Program-made: the position numbers and the translations under genes
Shown: positions 45,074 through 53,109 of the stretch, piece by piece
Layout: each line of letters starts with the position of its first letter
Numbering within the stretch: the first letter of the stretch is position 1
Notes under the pieces: model-generated
The model's input: the letters and a program-made list of their open reading frames with translations, nothing else
What the model was told of the DNA's origin: nothing
Database searches by the model: none
From: Luteolibacter pohnpeiensis
GTDB taxonomy: Bacteria; Verrucomicrobiota; Verrucomicrobiia; Verrucomicrobiales; Akkermansiaceae
Reading direction: 5' to 3'
Assembly (NCBI RefSeq): GCF_016595435.1
Contig: NZ_JAENIJ010000006.1
Location: forward strand, 62,001 to 126,000
Length of the DNA: 64,000 bases

Positions 45074-45625
45074 TCAGTCCTCGCCCGGGAGCTCAAACCC
45101 TGATCCCGCAAGGTCTCCGCCCTCACGACGCAGGGATTTTTTCTTTTCCCGAGCCTCGCGGAAAAAACTTTGGATCAACGCCAGACATTCATCGCCCATG
45201 ACGCCGGGAACGACCTCGCAACGGTGATTCAGTGGCGGATTTGCGTCCAAAAGGTTGATCCAACCGCCCGCAGCGCCAGCTTTCGGGTCCGGGCAGCCAA
45301 ACACCACCCGATCCGGCCGACAATGGACGATCGCCCCCGCACACATCGGGCATGGTTCCTTCGTCACAAACAAGGTGCAGCCTTCCAACCGCCAATCGCC
45401 CAGAACGTTTTGGGCGGCGGTCAACGCCAGCATTTCAGCATGCGCTGTGGCGTCTTTCAGCGTTTCCACCTGATTCCAGGCCCGTGAAATCACACGTCCT
45501 TCCTTGATCACCACAGCTCCCACCGGCACTTCCGTGGCCGCATAGGCACGCCGCGCCTCGCGTAGCGCCTGGCCCATGAAATAAACGTCGCTGTGCAGGT
45601 CAATGATTGGTCCTTCTTCGTCCAC
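45074..45625 (-). CDS. tadA: tRNA-specific adenosine deaminase
   Basis: 183 residues, starting at GTG. The zinc deaminase core has 'TAHAEMLAL' (catalytic Glu and zinc-binding His) and 'PCPMCAGAIVHCRPDRVVFGCPDPKAGAAG' in pieces (the two zinc Cys). The opening 'MGQALREARRAYAATEVPVGAVVIKEGRVI' is typical of TadA. It deaminates A34 to inosine in tRNA-Arg(ACG), which is encoded in this window at 5,214-5,290. It is slightly longer than E. coli TadA because of N- and C-terminal tails. It is divergent from rpe, with 81 bases between starts. Confidence 0.93.
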   Translation of the reverse strand: MDEEGPIIDLHSDVYFMGQALREARRAYAATEVPVGAVVIKEGRVISRAWNQVETLKDATAHAEMLALTAAQNVLGDWRLEGCTLFVTKEPCPMCAGAIVHCRPDRVVFGCPDPKAGAAGGWINLLDANPPLNHRCEVVPGVMGDECLALIQSFFREAREKKKSLRREGGDLAGSGFELPGED

Positions 45626-45706
45626 ACCCGCTTGCTACCGACTCTTTCCCGGCGATACAATGTTCGATGTTGGACGTCCGGCGATCCTTGCTCCATCATT
45701 TGCTCC

Positions 45707-46375
45707 GTGATCCCAAAAACTTTCCAAGACCGCGTCATCGCCCCATCGCTGCTCGCCGCTGATTTTTCCAAGCTCGGCGAGGAAACCTCACGAGCCATCA
45801 ATGCCGGAGCCGACTGGATGCACATGGATGTCATGGACGGGCATTTCGTCGACAATATCTCCTTTGGCCCCGCCATCATCCAGACGGTCCATGAAACCAA
45901 CGACATTTTCCTGGATGTGCACCTGATGATCTCGCGCCCGGACCACTACTTGACACGCTTCATCGCTGCCGGTTCCGACTCGATCACCGTGCATGTGGAA
46001 GCGGATCACGATGTGGCGGAAACGCTGATTCGGATTCGTGAAGCCGGTTGCCAGGCGGGTCTTGCGCTGAATCCCGCCACCCCGATCGAAGCGGTGATTC
46101 CCTATCTCGACAAAATCGACCTTTTGCTCTGCATGACCGTTGTTCCCGGATTTGGCGGGCAAGCCTTCATGGCTGAGATGCTCCCTAAAATCAAAGCCGC
46201 CGCCGAGCTGCGCGCGGAAAAAGGCTTGAGCTATCACATCGAGGTCGATGGCGGGATCGATGCAACCACCGCCGCTCAATGCGCGGTCGCCGGGGCCAAT
46301 GCCTTCGTTGCCGGCTCCTCCACTTTCAAAGCCCCGGACATGGCAGCTGCGATCGCGTCGATCCGTCACGCCTGA
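45707..46375 (+). CDS. rpe: Ribulose-phosphate 3-epimerase
   Basis: 222 residues from GTG 45707; the frame is open further upstream but would overlap tadA. The TIM barrel has 'APSLLAADFSKLGEE', 'GADWMHMDVMDGHFVDNISFGP' (metal-binding His and Asp), 'LDVHLMISRP', 'MTVVPGFGGQAFM' and 'IEVDGGIDATTAAQ'. All metal and catalytic segments of the family are present. It interconverts ribulose 5-phosphate and xylulose 5-phosphate in the pentose phosphate pathway. Confidence 0.96.
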   Translation: MIPKTFQDRVIAPSLLAADFSKLGEETSRAINAGADWMHMDVMDGHFVDNISFGPAIIQTVHETNDIFLDVHLMISRPDHYLTRFIAAGSDSITVHVEADHDVAETLIRIREAGCQAGLALNPATPIEAVIPYLDKIDLLLCMTVVPGFGGQAFMAEMLPKIKAAAELRAEKGLSYHIEVDGGIDATTAAQCAVAGANAFVAGSSTFKAPDMAAAIASIRHA

Positions 46376-46425
46376 GAATTCCTCTAAACGATTTCTGCCC
46401 ACTGTGGCGTTGATTGATCAAATCC

Positions 46426-47274
46426 ATGAAGTTTTCCGCTATTCTTGCTGTCGTCACCGCTTGCATCGGTTTTGCCGTTGGCTGGGTTGCAAAACCATCC
46501 ACTGCGGCAAGCGCCAGTAGCGCAGCCAACTCAGCCCAGCCGCCGCCCCGGGTTCGCCCACCTGCACATCGCGATACGCCGCCTGATGCGCCAATTCGCC
46601 CTGATTTCGCAGACGAAACATTGCCTCGGCTGGGGAATCCGGCTGATCTTACAGCACGGAGAAACGCAGCTCAGAGCATGGATTCGGCCAAGCTCATGCG
46701 TCTTGCTGAAGCGCTGCAACTGACCAGCGACCAGGAATCCCAGTTGGAAAAAGCGATCTCAGACAGCACCTCTGCAATCACGGAAGATCAGTTCATCAAG
46801 GGCCTCGCGCAGAGAGGAGACTACATCCTTTCCGCCCTGAAAACGCTGCTCAGCCCGGAACAGCATGCCGCCTTCATCAAATTGATGGAACGCAGTCAGG
46901 ACAACACCATTGAGGCCAGCACCCAGCGCCAACTCGCGGATTTGATCGAGCAAATCGATCTGACGCCACAGCAGCGGGAAGCGATCGCAGAACAAATCCG
47001 GCAACAATTGCGCCAGGATTCCAGTCAATTGCCACCTTCACTCGCCATTCTCTCAGACACCTCGCCGCTTCCACTTGGTGGTAGTCAATTGCCGGTTGCG
47101 TCCTTGCGCGCAAGCCAGCTAAGCCCCGACGGTGCGCCAACCGATCCGAAGGCTCCCGAGCTAACTTCACAGCAGTTGGAAGGCATTCTAACACCCGCGC
47201 AAGCCGCGCAATTCGACGTGATCGAGGCCAAGAAGCAGCGTCTTCTTGAAACCCTCCGCCGTATGCCTCGCTAA
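46426..47274 (+). CDS. Periplasmic LTxxQ-like protein with N-terminal membrane helix
   Basis: 282 residues from ATG 46426. The N-terminal helix 'AILAVVTACIGFAVGWVA' anchors or exports it. A Pro/Ser-rich linker follows, then helical blocks with 'LQLTSDQESQLEKAI' and 'IDLTPQQREAIAEQIRQQL', resembling the LTxxQ motif of Spy/CpxP-like proteins. A final block 'LTSQQLEGILTPAQAAQFDVIEAKKQRLLETLRR' repeats the theme. A chaperone or stress-sensing role is only a suggestion. Its stop codon shares bases with that of the convergent AraC gene (CTAA at 47271-47274). Confidence 0.65.
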   Translation: MKFSAILAVVTACIGFAVGWVAKPSTAASASSAANSAQPPPRVRPPAHRDTPPDAPIRPDFADETLPRLGNPADLTARRNAAQSMDSAKLMRLAEALQLTSDQESQLEKAISDSTSAITEDQFIKGLAQRGDYILSALKTLLSPEQHAAFIKLMERSQDNTIEASTQRQLADLIEQIDLTPQQREAIAEQIRQQLRQDSSQLPPSLAILSDTSPLPLGGSQLPVASLRASQLSPDGAPTDPKAPELTSQQLEGILTPAQAAQFDVIEAKKQRLLETLRRMPR

Positions 47275-48203
47275 ACCAAGCGCAGCAGGTTGGTTTTCAA
47301 AAAGTCGGTCTCTGCAGCGGGAGTCCGGCCGAAGAAGCGCTTAAACTCACGGCTGAACTGCGGCGCACTTTCATAGCCGACCGCCACGGCGGCGCTGGCG
47401 GCCGTGTGACCTTCGTGCACCATCAGGTTGCGGGCTTTGTGAAGGCGGATGTTTTTCAAATACTGGAGTGGTGGCGAACTGGTGACCGCCTTGAAATGGG
47501 AATGAAAGGTGGACACGCTCATACCCGCCTCGGCGGCAAGTGTGGCCATGTCCATCGGTTGTGAGTAATCCTTGTGAATGCGTTGCAACACCCGGCTGAT
47601 CTGGCCGAAATGGCTGTGGGGTGCGGCAAGCGCGCGCAATGGACCACCCGCTTCACCACGCAGCACGCGGAAGATCATTTCGCGAACCAACATGGGGCCG
47701 AGGATGCGGGCGTCTTCCGGATTGGCCAGAGCTTGTACGAGGCGCACCGTAGTATCATACAGGATGTCATCGAGCGGGTTGGCTCTGATTGCTTCCGGCC
47801 TGCCCATGGGGATCGGTGGAGAGGTTTCCATCTCAATCATCAAACTGCCAACCAGCGACGGATTGACTCCGATCGAAATCCCTAACAAGGGTCCTTCCGG
47901 CGATGACAGGGTTTCGCATTCGAATGGAAGCGGAACGGAGAGAACCAGAAAATGGTTCGCATCGTAGGTGAAGACTTTGTCGCCCAGATAGCCGCATTTT
48001 CGTCCCTGGGCGATGATCACGATGCTCGGCTCATAGGAGACCTGGGCGCGGATGGAGGGTCGGCTGGATTTCATGAAACGCACGCCGGGAAGCAGTGAGT
48101 CACTGAAGCCTTCCTCCATCGCCAAGGCGTCCAGAAGTTTCACCAGTTGACCTTGGCGCGCGGCAGCAATCGTTTCCGTGTGGGGTTGTGCTTCCCGTTT
48201 CAT
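47271..48203 (-). CDS. AraC-family transcriptional regulator
   Basis: 310 residues. The N-terminal AraC_N-type ligand-binding part ('PSIVIIAQGRKCGYLGDKVFTYDANHFLVLSVPLPFECE' in pieces) precedes two C-terminal helix-turn-helix motifs: 'MDMATLAAEAGMSVSTFHSHFKAVT' and 'AAVAVGYESAPQFSREFKRFFGRTP', ending the usual 100-residue AraC DNA-binding domain. Its start is 168 bases from the divergent SDR gene, so it probably controls the two SDR genes, as many AraC/SDR pairs do. The effector is unknown. Confidence 0.92.
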   Translation of the reverse strand: MKREAQPHTETIAAARQGQLVKLLDALAMEEGFSDSLLPGVRFMKSSRPSIRAQVSYEPSIVIIAQGRKCGYLGDKVFTYDANHFLVLSVPLPFECETLSSPEGPLLGISIGVNPSLVGSLMIEMETSPPIPMGRPEAIRANPLDDILYDTTVRLVQALANPEDARILGPMLVREMIFRVLRGEAGGPLRALAAPHSHFGQISRVLQRIHKDYSQPMDMATLAAEAGMSVSTFHSHFKAVTSSPPLQYLKNIRLHKARNLMVHEGHTAASAAVAVGYESAPQFSREFKRFFGRTPAAETDFLKTNLLRLV

Positions 48204-48370
48204 TTGGAAGAATAGGCAATGGTTTTGATGTATCTGGCAAGCTGGATCTTCGGAGTCGGAGGATTAGGCAATCATTCCATTTCATCAGGTATATCGAAAA
48301 GAATGATCCTTCATTAGGGTGTTGGGCATCGGGACGGCGTTCGTCGTTTCCCTCATCAACCTACCATCCC

Positions 48371-49105
48371 ATGCAAACGAAAGAGTCAAAAGTTATCCTG
48401 ATCACCGGAGCAAGCAGCGGAATTGGCGAAGCAACCGCCCGACTGCTTGCCGGTCAGGGCCATCATGTGGTCATCGGCGCTCGGCGCGTCGACCGGCTGG
48501 AAGCCATTGCTTCCGATCTCCGAGCTACTGGAAGTATCGTAGAATACGATTCGCTCGATGTGACGGATCTGGACGATGTTCGGGCATTTGCCGGACTCGC
48601 GATTCAAAAGTTCGGCCGCATCGATGTGTGGATCAACAACGCCGGCCTCATGCCACTGTCTCCACTCGACGCACTCAAAGTTGACGAATGGAACCGCATG
48701 ATCGACGTGAACATCCGCGGTGTTCTCCATGGTATCGCGGCGTCGTTGCCGATCATGAAATCCCAAGGCTACGGCCAAATCATCAATGTGTCTTCCATCG
48801 GTGGACATACGACCTTTCCGACCGCAGCGGTTTATTGCGCGACCAAATATGCAGTCGTCGCGATTTCCGAAGGCTTGCGCCAGGAAAACCACGACATTCG
48901 CGTCACCGTGATATCTCCCGGTGTCACGACTTCCGAATTGGCAGGGACCATTACCCACGAGGCGTCCGCGGACTACATGGAAGAATTTCGCAAAATAGCC
49001 ATCCCGGCCGCAGCGGTCGCGCGGGCGATCTCCCATGCGATCGATCAACCGGCGGATGTGGATGTCAGCGAAATCATCGTTCGTCCAACTGCCAGCAGTT
49101 ATTAA
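48371..49105 (+). CDS. Short-chain dehydrogenase/reductase (SDR), first of pair
   Basis: 244 residues from ATG 48371. Cofactor motif 'VILITGASSGIGEATARLLAGQG' at the N terminus, the 'INNAGLMPLSPL' motif, Ser in 'NVSSIGG' and the active-site 'YCATK' (YxxxK) are all present. It is a classical SDR; a preceding Arg-Arg ('GARRVDRLE') suggests NADP preference. The substrate is unknown. It is divergent from the AraC gene and 29 bases before the next SDR gene. Confidence 0.93.
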   Translation: MQTKESKVILITGASSGIGEATARLLAGQGHHVVIGARRVDRLEAIASDLRATGSIVEYDSLDVTDLDDVRAFAGLAIQKFGRIDVWINNAGLMPLSPLDALKVDEWNRMIDVNIRGVLHGIAASLPIMKSQGYGQIINVSSIGGHTTFPTAAVYCATKYAVVAISEGLRQENHDIRVTVISPGVTTSELAGTITHEASADYMEEFRKIAIPAAAVARAISHAIDQPADVDVSEIIVRPTASSY

Positions 49106-49134
49106 TAGTTATATCATTCAACCCAACTACCATC

Positions 49135-49896
49135 ATGAACCATCAAAACAAAATCGCACTCGTTACCGGCAGCTCACGCGGCCTTGGAAAAAACATCGCT
49201 CAACATCTGGCCCGCGCTGGCGCTGACGTCATCATCACCTATCGCACCGGCAAAGAGGAGGCGGAGCAAGTGGTCAGCGAAATCCGTGCACTGGGTCGCA
49301 AAGCCATCACGCTGCAACTTGATGTCGCGGACACAGCAGGCTTCGCGGAGTTTGGCGAGACTTTGAAATCGTCCCTCGCCACGACCTGGCAGCGTGAAGA
49401 CTTCGACTTTCTCATCAACAATGCCGGCATTGGCATTAACAAGTCGATCGCCGATACCACGGAAGATGATTTCGACCAGTTGATGAACGTCCACTTCAAG
49501 GGCGTATATTTCCTCACCCAAAAGCTGCTTCCGATCATCAAGGATGGCGGCCGCATTGTGAACACATCTTCAGGCCTCGCCCGGTTTTCCAATCCCGGAT
49601 ACTCGGCTTATGCTTCGATGAAAGGTGCCATCGAAGTCTTCACCCGCTACCTCGCATCAGAAGTCGGGAAGCGCCAGATCACCGCGAATGTGGTGGCTCC
49701 TGGCATTATCGAGACCGACTTCACCGGAGGCGCGCTAGCCAGAGAGGGCATGCGTGAAATGATGGCTTCGCAAATCGCGCTCGGCCGTGTCGGTGTCCCG
49801 GATGACATCGGAGGCGTGGTCAATTTCCTCTGTTCGGAAGCTGGCCGTTGGGTCAATGCCCAGCGCCTGGAAGCTTCCGGCGGCATGAAAATCTAA
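49135..49896 (+). CDS. Short-chain dehydrogenase/reductase (SDR), FabG-like, second of pair
   Basis: 253 residues from ATG 49135. 'IALVTGSSRGLGKNIAQHLARAGADVIITYRTGKEEAEQ' in pieces is the cofactor-binding start, followed by 'FLINNAGIGINKS', 'NTSSGLARFSNPGYSAYASMKGAIEVFTRYLA' with the YxxxK pair, and 'VVAPGIIETDF'. It resembles FabG-like reductases, but the essential fabG is usually in a fatty-acid cluster, so an accessory role is more likely. A hairpin (AATGCCG/CGGCATT, 49895-49926) overlaps its stop. Confidence 0.93.
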   Translation: MNHQNKIALVTGSSRGLGKNIAQHLARAGADVIITYRTGKEEAEQVVSEIRALGRKAITLQLDVADTAGFAEFGETLKSSLATTWQREDFDFLINNAGIGINKSIADTTEDDFDQLMNVHFKGVYFLTQKLLPIIKDGGRIVNTSSGLARFSNPGYSAYASMKGAIEVFTRYLASEVGKRQITANVVAPGIIETDFTGGALAREGMREMMASQIALGRVGVPDDIGGVVNFLCSEAGRWVNAQRLEASGGMKI

Positions 49897-49926
49897 TGCC
49901 GCCGGGTGTGATTCCCTCCCGGCATT
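49895..49926 (+). terminator. Terminator-like hairpin after second SDR gene
   Basis: AATGCCG (49895-49901) pairs with CGGCATT (49920-49926), with GGG/CCC inside. There is no T-run, so it may be weak. The arms resemble the hairpin after atpC. Confidence 0.4.
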
Positions 49927-50010
49927 CATCGGGTGTCTCAAGATATCATAGTTTTTTTTGAGGCGTTTCATTTCCTTGCCTTTCAGCTTCGGTTGAACTG
50001 AAGTGTGGAT

Positions 50011-51642
50011 ATGGATCGAAAAGCCGTGCGTCTTGTTAGACATCCGATGCTTGCCGGATTGGGTGGTTGCGTGATCGGCGTTCTGCTGTTCTACGGTCTC
50101 GATCAACGGGCCGGGCAAAACGATTCGAGCAATCCTTCCGAACGAACAGATCGTCCTGCGCGGCGGCCGGTCCACCGTGCATCGACGCCTGCTTCTGTTT
50201 CGTTTTACGTTAAGCGATTTCAGCAAATCGCGCTGCAGAATGAGGCGGATAGCAAATCACTGGCGCTGGAAATCATCCGAACTCGGGACAAATCGCGGAT
50301 GCTTGAACTGGAGATGGCGTTTCAGCGCTGGATGAGTTTCGAAAAGCCTCTTGATTTGTTAGATAAGCTGCCAACCCTGGTCGAGAGTGATAATGCAGGT
50401 TTCTGGGCGGAACCGTTTTTCAAAGCCTGGGCCGCCAAAGATTATCCCATGGCTATGGCCCTTTCCAGCGATATGGGCATTTTCAGTCACTGCCGATTTT
50501 TGACTGCCATCGAATATCAGGACCCTGCGGTTTGGAATTATGCCGAAAGCGGATTATTCGGATTGTATGACAGAGAGGCCGTCCAATCGGGTTTGTTCCG
50601 ACTGGGTCGGGATAGGCCAGATTTGTTGCGCGGCCTTGAAGTGGATCGCATTCCCGCGATCGCACTCTCAGAGGTTGTAACCGGACTTGCCAAGGGCTGG
50701 GCATCGGTTGATCCCAATGCGGCTCTCGCGTGGTTGCAATCGCTTCCGATTGATGACGATGCCAGAAAATGGGCGACGGCCGCCATGCAGGCAAAATTGT
50801 CGAAGTCAGATGCACCGGCGGCGGACCCTTTCATGGATGTGACCGATTTGTATCAGAAACTTGAGAAAGATGGAGATGCATTGCCCAGTCTCTGGTCTAC
50901 ATTAGTCACAGGATCCAGCTGGTATCCTACTGACCCGGAGCTTGCAGCGAAACAGGCCGAGGCTTTGCCGCCTGGGAAAATCCGCGATACCTTGATGAAC
51001 GCAATCGCCTACATCTGGTGCGCCCAAGATCCAGATGCTGCCTATGAATTCGCGCAGCGAAATGGATTGAGGACCGAGTCCCTGCCGATGCCCTTGGATC
51101 GGGATCAGCTTGAACGGATCGCATCCGAGCCACGCGCAGCCTTCACCGATTTGTTGAAAGCCGCGAAGGAGAATCCAAGATGGGTCGATACCTATCATCA
51201 AGAATTGATGGAATGGGCCCGGGTACAACCGGAGGAAATGGCGGATTGGTTATGGAATGAATGGAACCAAGTGGATCTAACTCATGTGTCGTCTAGTGAG
51301 TCATTTCAGTTAGGTCAATTCATTGCCTATCAATGGGCGCAATATGATGCGACCGGCGCGGTGGATTGGGTTGAAACATTGCCGGATGGACCGGCGAAGT
51401 CCTCGGTTTGGAGTAGTATGATGTTTGACGCTGCCCGCTATGAGCCGGAGCGTGCTTTTGATCTAACCATGAAAATCGAAACCGGCGAGGGGCGGGAGAA
51501 ATTGCTTCACTCGGCCTTGGAGTGGATGGTGCGGAATGCCGGAAAGCCCTCCGCGTTGGCTCATTTGAATGAAGCTGACTTGGGAGATGAGGAGCGCGCT
51601 AGTCTGCGGCGCTTCGTTATGGAAGGAAACGGATCTAACTGA
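50011..51642 (+). CDS. Membrane-anchored helical-repeat protein, paralogue A
   Basis: 543 residues from ATG 50011 (GTG at 50005 is possible). A membrane helix near residues 12-30 ('PMLAGLGGCVIGVLLFYGL') is followed by a basic, probably disordered linker. The rest is helical and repetitive with a Trp-Ala...Asp/Pro-...-Ala motif: 'AWAAKDYPMAMALS', 'GWASVDPNAALAWLQSLP', 'WCAQDPDAAYEFA', 'QWAQYDATGAVDWVETLPDG'. This pattern recurs in verrucomicrobial proteins of unknown function. The adjacent gene codes for a relative. The linker suggests the repeats face the periplasm. Confidence 0.72.
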   Translation: MDRKAVRLVRHPMLAGLGGCVIGVLLFYGLDQRAGQNDSSNPSERTDRPARRPVHRASTPASVSFYVKRFQQIALQNEADSKSLALEIIRTRDKSRMLELEMAFQRWMSFEKPLDLLDKLPTLVESDNAGFWAEPFFKAWAAKDYPMAMALSSDMGIFSHCRFLTAIEYQDPAVWNYAESGLFGLYDREAVQSGLFRLGRDRPDLLRGLEVDRIPAIALSEVVTGLAKGWASVDPNAALAWLQSLPIDDDARKWATAAMQAKLSKSDAPAADPFMDVTDLYQKLEKDGDALPSLWSTLVTGSSWYPTDPELAAKQAEALPPGKIRDTLMNAIAYIWCAQDPDAAYEFAQRNGLRTESLPMPLDRDQLERIASEPRAAFTDLLKAAKENPRWVDTYHQELMEWARVQPEEMADWLWNEWNQVDLTHVSSSESFQLGQFIAYQWAQYDATGAVDWVETLPDGPAKSSVWSSMMFDAARYEPERAFDLTMKIETGEGREKLLHSALEWMVRNAGKPSALAHLNEADLGDEERASLRRFVMEGNGSN

Positions 51643-51650
51643 TACTGGCC

Positions 51651-53009
51651 ATGAAGTTCAATCGAATCAACATCGCATCCTGTGTGTTGGGTGGAGCATT
51701 GGGATATGCAATTCCGGCAGTATGGAACGGGGGCCGTAGTCATGAAAATCCACAAGAACCTTCATCTCGTGGAAATGTAAGTAGTGCGGCGAGACAGCGG
51801 CGGGAGCTGATGAATCGCTGGCGGGATTCCAGAACGGGTCTGGATCAGAGGATGGCGGCTTTTCTGGAACAAGTCGGCCAGCTCAAGCGGGATGAATGGC
51901 CGGCTTTTTTCCGCGATCTGGGCCATGATCCCGAGTGGAATCAACTCGCCGCTCAACTCTGGGCGGAATCTGATCCAAAGGGTTTTTGGGAATACCTTCG
52001 CGATTGCAGGGATGCTTCTGAACTCACCCGATGGGGGCCGGAGTTGCTTCTGACCTGGGCAAAGCAAGATCCAGATGCAGCTATGGATGCTGCCATGATG
52101 GTGACGGATCGTGTCGCGGGTGATAAACTCAGGACTAAGCTCGTCGATAGCGTATTGGATCGGGATCTATCAAAAGGCTTGGAGCTGGCTGCTCGCGCGG
52201 GAGACTTTAATCGCTTTAGCACAGGGCCTAGAGCATGGATTGATCGCGATCCCGAAGCTGCGGCGCGTGGTTTGGCAGCGCTTCCTGCGAGCAGTGATTA
52301 TCGGAGTTTTTTGGAAATGGCGATGGAGTCCTGGGCAAAGAAGGACCCGCAAGCCGCCATGAACTGGATGGTGGAGAACGGCTCGTTGAAGATGCAATTC
52401 GATCACAATCGGGATTGGGTCAAGAGCGGGTTTAAAGTCGCCGCAATGACGGACCCGGATGCTGCCATTTCTGCGGCATTGGCAATTGAAGATCCGGCTA
52501 CACGAGATCCGGCGATCGCCGGAGTCCTTTCAAGCGGAGTGGTTGAGCCGAAGAAAGTAGCCGAGCTGCTCGCCAGCTGCAGCCCGGCGATCCAGGCTGC
52601 ATCCATTAGCTCGATCCTCTGGGCATTGCCGAGAAACACGCTTGCGGATTTAGAGACTGCAACCGGGATATTGACGCAAGGGCCAGGATGTAAAAACGCG
52701 CTGTTTGCCGCTCGGAGTTTGGCGGTGGATTATACCCGCTTGGCAAGTACGGACCAGCAGTGGAACTGGGTCGCTTCGTTGCCTAGCCTGGCCATGCGTC
52801 GAGCGGCGATTGAAGTTTATGTCGTAAGTTCGTCGGAGGACCGCAATGCTCTCGCCACAAGGATCAGTCAATTGCCACTGTCCGAGCTATCAGATCAAAT
52901 TTTCAGGAAGGCATTGAGTCGAATACCGGCTGAGGATCAAGCGATGTGGATCAGCAGGCTACCATCAGATCAGGCCGCATGGGCGCGGAGCGTGATCCAT
53001 CCAGACTGA
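51651..53009 (+). CDS. Membrane-anchored helical-repeat protein, paralogue B
   Basis: 452 residues, starting 9 bases after paralogue A stops, so the two are almost certainly co-transcribed. The N-terminal helix 'IASCVLGGALGYAIPAVW' precedes a polar linker with 'RGNVSSAARQRRELMNRWRDS'. Repeats follow the same pattern as in A: 'WAESDPKGFWEYL', 'TWAKQDPDAAMDAAMM', 'WIDRDPEAAARGLAALP', 'SWAKKDPQAAMNWMVENGS'. It is diverged from A rather than a recent copy. Function is unknown; a binding scaffold is plausible. Confidence 0.72.
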   Translation: MKFNRINIASCVLGGALGYAIPAVWNGGRSHENPQEPSSRGNVSSAARQRRELMNRWRDSRTGLDQRMAAFLEQVGQLKRDEWPAFFRDLGHDPEWNQLAAQLWAESDPKGFWEYLRDCRDASELTRWGPELLLTWAKQDPDAAMDAAMMVTDRVAGDKLRTKLVDSVLDRDLSKGLELAARAGDFNRFSTGPRAWIDRDPEAAARGLAALPASSDYRSFLEMAMESWAKKDPQAAMNWMVENGSLKMQFDHNRDWVKSGFKVAAMTDPDAAISAALAIEDPATRDPAIAGVLSSGVVEPKKVAELLASCSPAIQAASISSILWALPRNTLADLETATGILTQGPGCKNALFAARSLAVDYTRLASTDQQWNWVASLPSLAMRRAAIEVYVVSSSEDRNALATRISQLPLSELSDQIFRKALSRIPAEDQAMWISRLPSDQAAWARSVIHPD

Positions 53010-53109
53010 TGCGGCTGCCGATGACGAGGCGATGCCTATTTAAAGTTAGGTGAAGATTTCTTAAATTCATGACGAAGCCGTGACAATTGGCATCTGAAAG
53101 TAGGATGTT

